From Lasioglossum baleicum (lineage: Eukaryota; Arthropoda; Insecta; Hymenoptera; Halictidae): DNA of 64,000 nucleotides. The stretch lies in assembly GCF_051020765.1 (NCBI RefSeq), contig NW_027469083.1, forward strand, positions 2,914,001-2,978,000. The letters are read 5' to 3'. The translations under genes were made by a program, and so were the position numbers. The notes beneath the pieces are model-generated. The model made no database searches. It had not been told where the DNA came from and saw only the letters and a program-made list of their open reading frames with translations. Position 1 is the stretch's first letter. Every line of letters begins with the position of its first letter. Shown here piece after piece: positions 48,612 to 57,264 of the stretch.

Positions 48612-50434
48612 TGTCACGTTAACCTTTTTCCGACGAGCGGTTTGACTCGCGGATGCCGGTTACCTTCGGGCCTTGCAGGCGCGGAGACCAGGCCACGTGC
48701 AAGCCGAGTGCACGTGGTCCGCCCGAGACAATACGAGACTCAAAGATTCGACGAATTCCTTACGAAAATCTACAAGTTCGGGCGCCAGGCACCGCGAGGA
48801 TGCCACACGAAACGGGGAACAGGACTCGAGCTCGGAGGTGCCGAGGTCGCGAGCCGAATCTTCGAGATACGCGGATCGAAACGGCGTCGCGACTGGGCCA
48901 GATGGTTCGAACACGGGATGACTAGGACAGCCCTCTCGGCAGGACGGATCTCACAGGGAATCGAATAATTCGACTACGATGTGGTCTCGAGCTATTTATT
49001 GCAGCATTCGGTAGATTACAAAATCAGCGGCCACGTGGCCGCGACCCGAGAGCCCGCGCTCTTCATACAAGATAGCGAAAAGATGGTCGCTCGCCGCGCG
49101 GTTGCCCTACCGATTTCGCTGGCGACGATATCGCTGACAATTACCATCCTTTCGTTCACCGCGAACTTCGGAAACGCGAAGCGCAGATGACCGGCGAGCT
49201 GCGAGACCGCCGCGATGACTTCCGCACGTGATTCGCCCCGACGCGTACGTTATCGATTGCGCGATCGAACGCCGACGGAAAGCATACGCGCTTCGACAGG
49301 AGACACAGGATTCGAGAAACGCGAAGATACCGAATTGAATTACTCTCACGAACGCGACTCCTCGTAAGACACTCTTTCGCACGCAAGTTACAGAGGAAAA
49401 CTCTCCCGAAATATTCCCGAAAAACCTCAAAGCATTCCGAGAGGAATGCGAGCGAATTATCGAGGACCGAACGGGAAGCGTTCGTCCTCGCACGACGAAG
49501 GTCGAGCCGGCGCGCAACGAAAATACCGAATGGATCACAAGTGCGACTTAGCGTCTGTCGTGCTGTTTGTCGTTCCTATTCAATGGCACGGCTCCCGATA
49601 GAGCGTGCAGCAAGCCTGGACTCGGGTGGACGTAGTCCTTCGCTTACGAAACTCCTCACGGGACACCCTACTTTCTCGCGGCGCAACGATTATTCCGATC
49701 TCACGATTACAGAAGGCGGGTACGTGTCGTTCGAACGATAGCCAGCGCGACAGTGATCCATCGATTTTCGGCCGCCTAGCGGATCGAACACGGTTCCCCC
49801 CACTCGACTGCTTTCCCGAATCGCCTATGGCGTGTTTCCACGGCGTGAACTCTATGGCACAGGAGCGTACCCTCTTCGCGCCCTAGGGCCCCGGGCAATC
49901 ACGAAATTGGTCAAGGAGCGTATCGCTCACTTGACCAGCGGAGGGGCTTCCTCTTCTTGCCTACGAGGGCACCGACCCCGGGGCAGCTCTCCCTTGATGG
50001 GGCGAGACGACGTCAGGGTTTTCCGTCGGTCCGTATTCGGACAAGGTGTTCGAAAGCTGCTGTCCTGGCGTCGCCTCCGGTTTGCTTGCCGAGTGTCCTC
50101 GCATCAAGCTCTATTTTCCCGAAATCGGCCATTCGCTTTTCCGTCGGGCGCTTCCTGGCTGCGGGGCGTCTGTTATTTCCCCGTGACAATTCGGAAGGTC
50201 GGTGGTTCCTTCGGCGCGTTCCTTATACGGCCCTGAAACTTGCCGTTCTCGGCACGCGCGACAGGTGTCATTAGGAGGTCCTCGATAATATCGGGATCTC
50301 TTAGAGGGGCGCTCTCGAATCCTGTCTCGGTACGTGTCCCGTTAGAGGGCGGTCCGGTCCTTTACCGTTCTCGAACCTACGCGGAGTCACCGGAGAAGGG
50401 ACGTCGCAAACGTTGCAAACGTTGCAACGTCACA
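48612..50434 (-). mobile_element. Solo LTR related to the unit 7 element (1823 bp)
   Basis: Begins TGTCACGTTAACC, ends CAACGTCACA and is flanked by AGGT (48608-48611 and 50435-50438), with no interior. Blocks such as CGTGGTCC followed by GGGCGCCAGGCAC and GTGCCAC can be aligned to the LTRs of the unit 7 element in the same orientation, so it is a diverged member of that family. It has no CCGGCAG motif. The open frames in it are scattered and overlapping, and I support none of them. Confidence 0.85.
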
Positions 50435-50819
50435 AGGTTAATTTAGCAATTAAGGATTTAGGTTTTAGGATGCGTGCGGATAGGAATAGTGTTAAACGGT
50501 TAGATTTAAGAGTGCGGTTTCAATGTTTCATATAGTTTGGATTGACACCTGTAAGGAAAAAATAAAATCCAGGTTAGGTTAATTTTTATTACAATTGATT
50601 ATAAAAAAAAGCGACCACAATTACAATTATGAAATTTCGCGCGCGCGAAAGAACTGTGTTTACGGAACCTTTAAATGTACACAAAATAAATAAGCCCCGC
50701 CGATTATGAATACGAAATTTCGAAAAAAAAATTTTTCTGTAAATGATACGCGTTACACTTGTGTGATGTGATTACGAAATATTGCAAAAAATCGATTGTC
50801 ACGATAAAATTTTGGTAAC

Positions 50820-51884
50820 TGTTACGAGCCAGGGCCGCGAGCAGCACGACTGGCCGGCGAAGGGTTATTACCCTAGGAATATGATATAAATTTGTTAGTT
50901 AAGGAACGCGAACGAACCCAATGCGAAATTAGGTAGCCGCTAGGATTATTGACAGCGAGGACGAACCTAACGCGAAGTCAGGGAGCCTCTAGGAATGGAG
51001 TCAAACGCAGACGAAGCCGATGCAAAACCGGGGAGCTGCTAGGAGGTTGTATAATAGCACAGACGAACCTGATGCGAAATCAGGGAGCTGTTAGGATTCG
51101 GACGAACCCAATGCAAAACTGGGGAGCCACTAGGTTGGATAAATCTCTGTTCGGACAATTGGAATGTCGCAAAAGAACCTGATGGTTAATCAGGGAATTG
51201 CTAGGATAATTAGTAAGCCTCGTAACTTGTATAATTTAATTGATTCAATCCGAGCGGTAAGATTGTATCATGTGGGGACGTTCAATTACTAGGTTAGGAT
51301 ATTGGACGATAATTATGGGTTTAATGAATTTGAGTTAATTATCAAAGAAGACAAATATATTCTTACTATAGAGTTTCGTTCTACAAGTGTATTTGTGTCG
51401 CGAATGAACTGAATTTAGAATAGTAAAGAAATTGAAAGGTGATATTACCTAAGCTAAGACGCACGGTGTTGACGCACTGGCAATGCGGGGGACTCGGAGC
51501 AACCTTGTCACTGCCTAACAGATTTTAGACCGAACTCGCGGAATCTGTACGGTTAAACTTTGATTCAAAAGGAACGAACGTCTGATCTCACTGGTAGTTG
51601 ACTTCCGAGATGCAGCACGACGCGACACTATTCGTGATTACGACAGTACTAGCCCCCGAGAGTAGAAATGTAAGGGCTTATATAGCCCTGCAATGACGGG
51701 TGGTACTTGTTAGTACCCTTCAAGTGAACATTCGTATTTTGTCAACGACCAGTTGGTCGTGCGTACGTTTGGGCCCTAAACTAACCTAAACAATTATGTA
51801 GATTTATCTAGGGTAGCTCTGTTCGTTTATCTAGGACGGTTCCTGCCAGAGATGATATTGAACGCCTGTTCGTCATCCGTAACA
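50820..51884 (-). repeat. 3' LTR of the Gypsy element (1065 bp)
   Basis: Ends TGTTACG and CGTAACA form a perfect 7 bp inverted repeat. It contains the six-hairpin row at 50917-51194. Confidence 0.95.
50917..51194 (-). repeat. Row of six hairpins in the 3' LTR
   Basis: Six modules, each with a 5 or 6 bp stem and a 5 nt loop: 50917-50933, 50966-50982, 51017-51031, 51068-51084, 51107-51123 and 51178-51194. Loops are GCGAA, GCAAA or GGTTA on the plus strand. Stems vary in sequence (CCCAAT with ATTAGG, CCTGAT with ATCAGG, CCTAAC with GTCAGG) while pairing is kept. Modules are mostly preceded by ACGAA and followed by GGAGC and CTAGG. Confidence 0.75.
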
Positions 51885-51897
51885 TCTCCCCACCAAG
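51885..51897 (-). other. Polypurine tract of the Gypsy element
   Basis: Minus strand GGTGGGGAGA directly before the 3' LTR. Confidence 0.65.
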
Positions 51898-52124
51898 AAG
51901 AAACATCGCGGTTCCCGTGATGCTTTCTCATCAGGAAGGAAACGTCCTAGATACAATAGACTTTAAGAAAAAAAAAGAAAAAAGTGGAGAGAAATAAAAA
52001 AAAAATAAAATGAAGAGAAAAAAATTTTTAACGAGTGTAGTGTAGGTGTAAGTGTACTTATTGCTAGGTGGTGCTCAGGTAGAGACTGCTGTCGGTGGAG
52101 GTAGTCCTGCTCCTTAGAAGATCG
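51898..52124. other. Spacer between pol and the 3' LTR
   Basis: A-rich simple sequence (about 51965-52030) and no gene. A complete element would carry the integrase C-terminal domain in this area; it is not visible here. Confidence 0.6.
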
Positions 52125-52481
52125 TCATGCATGGTTTCCATTTGCTGCTATATTACGGATTCGGACTATATTTGTTATTAGCTCCGATAAATAGTCTCCA
52201 TATGTCTTCAAAATTGTACCGGTTGGAAATGAGGTTGGCTCTCGAGCCTGTTTACCAAAAATTAATTCATATGGTGTGAAGTTGGTAGCTTCATGAACAG
52301 ACGTATTATAAGAGAACATTGCAAACGGAATTAATAAATCCCAATCCTCGTAGTTCTCCATATAGTGTTTGAGGTATTCTGTAAGAACAATATGGCTTCG
52401 CTCCAATGATCCATTAGTTTGTGGTCGGTATCCGGAGGTGGTGATTTGTTTAATCTTGAATATTTCTGACAGATTTGTCAT
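52125..52481 (-). pseudogene. Integrase C-terminal part, separated by a deletion
   Basis: A 118-codon frame that starts with an ATG overlapping the stop codon of the main pol frame. It begins just before the third catalytic residue of the integrase DDE triad: the Glu is in NGSLERSH at about residue 27. The usual helix follows (LTEYLKHYMENYEDWD, then FSYNTSVHEATNFTPYELIFG). The first two catalytic Asp and roughly 65-70 residues around them are missing between this piece and the end of pol. The C-terminal domain is cut short by a stop. A functional integrase cannot come from this copy. Confidence 0.85.
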
Positions 52482-55400
52482 AAGAGTTCCAACGGTGTGT
52501 CAGTGATCAACATAGGTTGACGAGTTTTCGTTCTGACTAATTTTTGCTCCTGACAACTTTTGCATTTTCGGATGTAATCCTGAATTTCGTTGCGCATGTG
52601 TGGCCAATGAAATCTTGATCGAATGCGATTGTAGGTTTTTGTAACTTCTTTATGCCCTCCTATTAGGCTATCATGTGCTTCATGGATGATTTCCTGCCTG
52701 TCTTCTACGGAAGGTGTAGTAATAACACAGTTACATATTGTAATTTGATAAGTTGAATCTGTAAAGACTTCTTTTAATGCTTTGAAAAGTTCATCAGGCG
52801 ATGATTTATGATGATCTCCGGTGGCGGATATTCTATTTTGTTCTAAAGCAGATTGAAGAGTTTTCAATCCATTAATTATATCCAATCCTTTTGGTTTATC
52901 ATAGAAGTTATCGGAAATTACAATGCTGAAGGTTTTAAATAACCCATTGTTTGAAATTATGACCTGTCCCTTTTTCGGTCGTGCAGCTAAAAGTTCTTGC
53001 TTATTTATCAATCCTGTGTCCAGTAACAGTTTTCCTACGGGGGTTATTAGGTTGCGATCAGCTGATATGAAATGTACATAATGATCTTCCTTTGCGGTAA
53101 GGGTGTTTGAAGAAATGCTAATCCTCTGTTTCGGTTCCGGCGGCGCTTCCAGGTCAGTTTCGGTAGAAGAACCATCGGTATCGGCGTCAAAGAATGGGTA
53201 AGGGTCGGCTGTGCGATCAGGCAGTTGCCGCGCCCTTGCTTCGCGTATTATATTGTTTGGAAATCGAATTACGTTGGGTTGCAAAATTCCACCTAATTCA
53301 GGAAATGGTACCTGCGGTATGTTGGGTACATCCTCCTGTAAATTGTTCCTATTCTCTATAACGGTGTTTTCCAGTGGCTCCTCAAACGAAATTAAATCAC
53401 CAGATAAGCTCGTATTCTTATCCGTAGAAAAAATTTCTGTGGAGTTTGCTGCGGGCAAAAAATGGTGTGCGTTGTCCTGATCTTCGTCTGGCATCACTAT
53501 CTCTTTAGATAAACTCGGAAGAGTTCTATTTATGTTAATAATTGGTGAGTGTTGAACCTTCCCCAGGGCGAGTTGTTCCGTCTCATCTGAACTGCTGCTT
53601 GTTTGTTGATATTTTGGCCGTTTTTCTCGGTCTCGATGTAGTTGTCTGACGCGTTGTCCTATTGAAACAGCGTCGACAGCTGTTTTCGGTATTTGGATTT
53701 TAAAATCGGGGTCTTTGACTTCCCTCGGGATGAGTGGTAAACAGGTGGAAGTAGGATTACGTGATAATGCATCAGCATTCTTATTTGTTTTTCCAGATTT
53801 ATGGACGACCTGATAATCATATTCTAATAGTCGGAGCTTCCATTTCATGAGTCTTGATGTCGGATCTTTCACAGAATGTAGCCAAACTAATGGTCGATGA
53901 TGTGTAACCAATGTGAATTTTGTTCCGTACACATATGGTCGGAAATATATGACGGCGTATACCATTGCTAAACATTCTTTTTCCGTGGCTGAATAATTTC
54001 TCTCTGCTTTGTTGAGGCTGCGCGATGCATAAGCGATCGGCAGATCATTTCCTATTTCGCCTTGACTAAGCACGGCTCCAACGGCATATTCGGAGGCGTC
54101 TGTTGTAATGACGAATGGTTTGCTGAAATCTGGATATTGTAAAATAGGCTCTCGACAGAGTTCTTCACGTAACTGCTTGAAACTGTTTTCCTGTTCTTCA
54201 GTCCATTTGAATTTTCTGCCCTTTCCTAGAAGGTCAATTAAAGATTTTGCTTTTGTAGTGAAATCTGGTACGAATCTTCGGTAATATCCTACTAAACCCA
54301 AAAACTGTTGTATATTTTTCTGTGAGGTAGGCGTTGGGAAATCCTTGACAGCCTTTAATTTTCGGGGATCAGGTTTTACTCCCTGTCTTGAAATAATATG
54401 TCCAAGGTATGCAACTTCTTTTCGTAAGAATTCACATTTATTGGTTTGAAGAGTTAAACCATGTTCTCGCAAACGGTTTAATAATTTCCTGACTTTAATG
54501 TTGTGTTCGTGTAATGACGCAGCGTAAACCACGATATCATCCAGGTAAATGAAAACGTCCGTTCCCTGGAGTCCAGTTAATACCTGATCCATGAGGCGTT
54601 GAAAAGTAGGTGGTGCATTTTTCAAACCAAACGGCATTCGTGAAAATTCATAATGTCCATTAGGGGTGGTGAAAGCTGTCTTCTGTCTGTCTTTCGGATC
54701 CATTTCTATTTGGTGAAACTCACTGGCAAGATCGAAAACGGAGAAGTATTTGGCTCCTCCGAGACGATCCAATGTTTCCGTAATTTGAGGCAGTGGATAT
54801 TTATCGGAAATGGTCTTCTCGTTAAGCGCACGAAAATCTATTACCATGCGCCAACGTTTGTTTCCTTGCGCATCTGGTTTTTTGGGTACAATCCACAAAG
54901 GTGAATTGTACGGAGATTTCGACGGAGTAATAATACCATCGGATAATAAGCCACTGATTTGCTTTTTTATTTCCTCTTGGTGTACAAGAGGGTAGCGATA
55001 CTGTCTCGTGTTAATCGGAATCTCATCAGTTGTATGTAAGGAGTGCTTGAAATCAGATGCCTTCCCTAATTTATCTCCGGGGAGATAAAATCGATCGGGA
55101 AATTCCTTTATCAATGCGGTGATGCTACACCGTTCTTCTTTGTTCAGGTGACTCAAATTTAGAGTTTCGGAGATTCCCTGTATCCTATCTTCTCTAGTTT
55201 TGAAATTACAATGTTGACGTACCTCTGAATAAATATCTTCATCTGATGTGCTCAAAATGTCGTAAGGTTCCACGATTTGTGGCTCTATTTCTACGTCTAT
55301 GGCTTCCTCGCTAGTGTTGGTTGCCATAACATGACATTTTCCTCCGTTGTTCAGGACGGCGGCTTCTCCTATGTAGAGTTGTTTGTGTGTTTTTATGCGT

Positions 55401-55969
55401 GGTAAATAGCCTTCTTTTATCCTTGGATTAGCTATTCTTATGGCAATCTGTTGAGATGTTCGGGCATCGATGCGATGTTTGGTCCGTACATCTGAGTCCT
55501 GCTGGTAATTTGAAAATCGAATAGGCCTGATGGGCTTATTTTTTAATACCAGTGTCCCATGGTAATAAGAAATTTCTGCTTCTTCCTGTTTTAAAAATGG
55601 GCTTCCTATAAGTCCATCTGCTTCTATTGCAAGGCGCTTCACTACGTAGAAAAACGCAGGAGCTTCGTTTATGTGCAGTATCGTAGTTCCTAGAGTGCGA
55701 ATTGGATTTGTAGTAAGACCAGTTATTTCAATTACTTCGCGTGAAACAATTTCTGCTCCTTTTCCTAAAACGTCAAGAACTACTAAATTTACGGATGCTC
55801 CACCATCAATTAGAAATTCTCCCGTGCCTGATTCCAGTTCTGGGATTTTGATTTTGATTCGTGGTGCTGGAGCTTCCTTGATGAGGGTTTTTCCTCGAAG
55901 CGGACAGTTCTTTGGCGAACTTCTTTGTTTTCGCTCATCGTGTCGCCTGTACGGTGAGCGCGATCGAAG
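52478..55969 (-). CDS. pol: Pro-Pol polyprotein (protease, RT, RNase H, integrase start)
   Basis: About 1163 codons counted from the predicted slip site; there is no ATG, so it should be made as a Gag-Pol fusion. The protease active site is LIDGGAS at about residue 55, Asp-Gly-Gly in place of Asp-Thr/Ser-Gly. Reverse transcriptase shows FDLASEFHQI (Asp 413) and FIYLDD (475-478). RNase H has TTDAS (Asp 624) and ATEKE (Glu 665), but the next catalytic Asp is His (THHRPL, 690). A long spacer follows, acidic at first, with a macrodomain-like part at about 960-1085. The integrase zinc finger is His1099, His1106, Cys1136, Cys1139. The frame then ends abruptly at a TGA where the integrase core should begin. 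Confidence 0.9.
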   Translation of the reverse strand, partial: LRSRSPYRRHDERKQRSSPKNCPLRGKTLIKEAPAPRIKIKIPELESGTGEFLIDGGASVNLVVLDVLGKGAEIVSREVIEITGLTTNPIRTLGTTILHINEAPAFFYVVKRLAIEADGLIGSPFLKQEEAEISYYHGTLVLKNKPIRPIRFSNYQQDSDVRTKHRIDARTSQQIAIRIANPRIKEGYLPRIKTHKQLYIGEAAVLNNGGKCHVMATNTSEEAIDVEIEPQIVEPYDILSTSDEDIYSEVRQHCNFKTREDRIQGISETLNLSHLNKEERCSITALIKEFPDRFYLPGDKLGKASDFKHSLHTTDEIPINTRQYRYPLVHQEEIKKQISGLLSDGIITPSKSPYNSPLWIVPKKPDAQGNKRWRMVIDFRALNEKTISDKYPLPQITETLDRLGGAKYFSVFDLASEFHQIEMDPKDRQKTAFTTPNGHYEFSRMPFGLKNAPPTFQRLMDQVLTGLQGTDVFIYLDDIVVYAASLHEHNIKVRKLLNRLREHGLTLQTNKCEFLRKEVAYLGHIISRQGVKPDPRKLKAVKDFPTPTSQKNIQQFLGLVGYYRRFVPDFTTKAKSLIDLLGKGRKFKWTEEQENSFKQLREELCREPILQYPDFSKPFVITTDASEYAVGAVLSQGEIGNDLPIAYASRSLNKAERNYSATEKECLAMVYAVIYFRPYVYGTKFTLVTHHRPLVWLHSVKDPTSRLMKWKLRLLEYDYQVVHKSGKTNKNADALSRNPTSTCLPLIPREVKDPDFKIQIPKTAVDAVSIGQRVRQLHRDREKRPKYQQTSSSSDETEQLALGKVQHSPIININRTLPSLSKEIVMPDEDQDNAHHFLPAANSTEIFSTDKNTSLSGDLISFEEPLENTVIENRNNLQEDVPNIPQVPFPELGGILQPNVIRFPNNIIREARARQLPDRTADPYPFFDADTDGSSTETDLEAPPEPKQRISISSNTLTAKEDHYVHFISADRNLITPVGKLLLDTGLINKQELLAARPKKGQVIISNNGLFKTFSIVISDNFYDKPKGLDIINGLKTLQSALEQNRISATGDHHKSSPDELFKALKEVFTDSTYQITICNCVITTPSVEDRQEIIHEAHDSLIGGHKEVTKTYNRIRSRFHWPHMRNEIQDYIRKCKSCQEQKLVRTKTRQPMLITDTPLELL
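52715..53090 (-). other. Macrodomain-like segment in Pol
   Basis: Between RNase H and integrase, a stretch starting HFISADRNL continues with KKGQVIISNNG, FSIVISDNF, DKPKG, LKTLQSALEQN and LKEVFTDSTYQITIC. The order and spacing resemble the TARG1/OARD1 and Poa1 type of macrodomain: His-x-Ile-Ser-x-Asp start, Lys-x-Gly-x-Val strand, Lys-Pro, helix, and a final I-x-I-x-x strand. The glycine-rich ADP-ribose loop and the late Gly-x-Gly-Leu-Asp motif of active members are not visible. It may be an inactive or strongly altered relative. This is from memory of the fold and not from a search. Confidence 0.45.
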
Positions 55970-56994
55970 TTTAAAGATTTGTTCGATTCCACGGACGAAT
56001 CTCGCGAATCTCTTTGGAATCGCGGACTACGCGGTCGATTCTTGCAGAATTTTCCATCGTGTCCGGATGTTCCGCAATGCCAACAATACGATTTTGACAT
56101 GCGATTCCTATCGGAATTTTTAAAAATTGTATACCGTTTCTCTCTGTCTCTCACAATTGACGAATCCGAACGGTTGGAGGGGGAACCGGAGGGGCTCCTT
56201 TCCTCCTCAAAACCAGATGGTCTCGTGCGTTGATCCCTGTGTCGGTCATATTTGCTTGGAGATAAGGGATATGACACTTCACGATCGCGGTAGCGAGAGT
56301 CCTGGTCATATGAATCTCGGCGGGACCACCTTGATGGTGATTCACTCCGAGGCGACTGTCGTCGATTTCTTAATCTTTTATCTATCTGTAGCACGGCGTC
56401 GTAAGCATCCTCCAGATTTTTTATATCCTTCAAGATAGCCGACACCTTCAGGGAAATCCGATCCGGTAATCCATCGATGAAGTTTTCAATGACGTCCTTT
56501 TCCATCAATTTGATAAATTCTTCAGCATGTGCCTCGTATTTTTCCCTCATGGCTCCGCGCGTACAGTAGACCAAGTGGCTTGTCCTATCGATGTATTGTC
56601 GTAGGCTTTCTCCTTCGCGAGTATGTAGTTTCGCGATTTCCACTTGATAATATGATAGGCTCTTGCCGGGAGCGAACCGTTTCTTCAAATGTTGAATTAA
56701 CGCTTTTACGGTAGTAAACTTGTGCTCTAATGTGAATCTACGTGCTGGCCCGACGAGCTTAGTAAGAACAATTGCCAGATACTCGGTTTCCGTACCCTCC
56801 GGAATCAAAGTTAACCCGTCCTCTAAAGTTTGCGCGAAACGAATCAAAGAGGGGTCTTCCCCGTTAAAGGTCGGAATTGTCGAAGTAATATTCTGTAAGC
56901 ATGTGTTTTGCGTCAACAGCGACGTAGAATTTGCAAGTGAAACCGTCAAGTTCATTATGTCAACGGAAGAAGTATTTGCAGCTGAATTCGGCAT
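55810..56994 (-). CDS. gag: Gag polyprotein, 394 aa
   Basis: Starts at an ATG about 270 bp after the 5' LTR. Residues about 40-205 look like a Gypsy capsid: TFNGEDPSLIRFAQTLE near the start, then FTTVKALIQHLKKRF, ESLRQYIDR and DVIENFIDGLPDRI. Residues 207-290 are rich in Arg, Ser and Asp, possibly RNA binding. One CCHC zinc knuckle follows at 304-317 (C-x2-C-x4-H-x4-C, starting CWHC). The last 52 codons overlap the pro-pol frame, and the slip codons are Leu341-Asn342. Gag forms the particle and packages the element RNA. The frame is unbroken. Confidence 0.9.
   Translation of the reverse strand: MPNSAANTSSVDIMNLTVSLANSTSLLTQNTCLQNITSTIPTFNGEDPSLIRFAQTLEDGLTLIPEGTETEYLAIVLTKLVGPARRFTLEHKFTTVKALIQHLKKRFAPGKSLSYYQVEIAKLHTREGESLRQYIDRTSHLVYCTRGAMREKYEAHAEEFIKLMEKDVIENFIDGLPDRISLKVSAILKDIKNLEDAYDAVLQIDKRLRNRRQSPRSESPSRWSRRDSYDQDSRYRDREVSYPLSPSKYDRHRDQRTRPSGFEEERSPSGSPSNRSDSSIVRDREKRYTIFKNSDRNRMSKSYCWHCGTSGHDGKFCKNRPRSPRFQRDSRDSSVESNKSLNFDRAHRTGDTMSENKEVRQRTVRFEEKPSSRKLQHHESKSKSQNWNQARENF
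55914..55975 (-). promoter_or_regulatory. -1 ribosomal frameshift signal between gag and pol
   Basis: The heptamer TTTAAAC (55969-55975, minus) lies in the gag frame as T TTA AAC, the exact X XXY YYZ phase. After an 8 nt spacer, stem 1 CGCTCA (55955-55960) pairs with TGAGCG (55932-55937). Loop bases GGCGA (55943-55947) can pair with downstream TCGCC (55914-55918), giving an H-type pseudoknot. From the slip point the -1 frame is open through the whole of pol, while gag stops 52 codons later. Confidence 0.7.
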
Positions 56995-57017
56995 TTTTAA
57001 AGAATGTAACTAGAGAA

Positions 57018-57170
57018 AACTAGTATATTACCGAAACCTTTCAACTAGGAAACTAGTATATCGAAACCTTTTAACTAGGAAAACTAGTATATTATTGGTA
57101 TAAAAGCGTGACTAGCGAAAACTAGTATATTGCTAATAATATTGAGACGTCACTAGGAAAACTAGTATAT
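57018..57170 (-). repeat. Five copies of AACTAGTATAT in the 5' leader
   Basis: Exact 11-mers at 57018, 57051, 57082, 57120 and 57160, spaced 31-40 bp, between the primer binding site and gag. ACTAGT is palindromic. Shorter ACTAGG words lie between several copies. Confidence 0.85.
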
Positions 57171-57243
57171 TGTCAATACTCAGCTACGAGTAATTTAACG
57201 TAGTAAACCCAAAATTAAAGTGATCCTAAAATAATTGAACAAA

Positions 57244-57260
57244 TCCCACCGCTGTCACCA
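57244..57260 (-). other. Primer binding site of the Gypsy element
   Basis: Minus strand TGGTGACAGCGGTGGGA, four bases from the 5' LTR; the leading TGG pairs with a tRNA CCA end. I do not assign the tRNA. The four-base gap is the same as in the unit 7 element. Confidence 0.65.
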
Positions 57261-57264
57261 GTTC

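Noticed and set aside
53211..55000. Plus-strand frames opposite pol
   Set aside because: Antisense shadows of the long pol frame.
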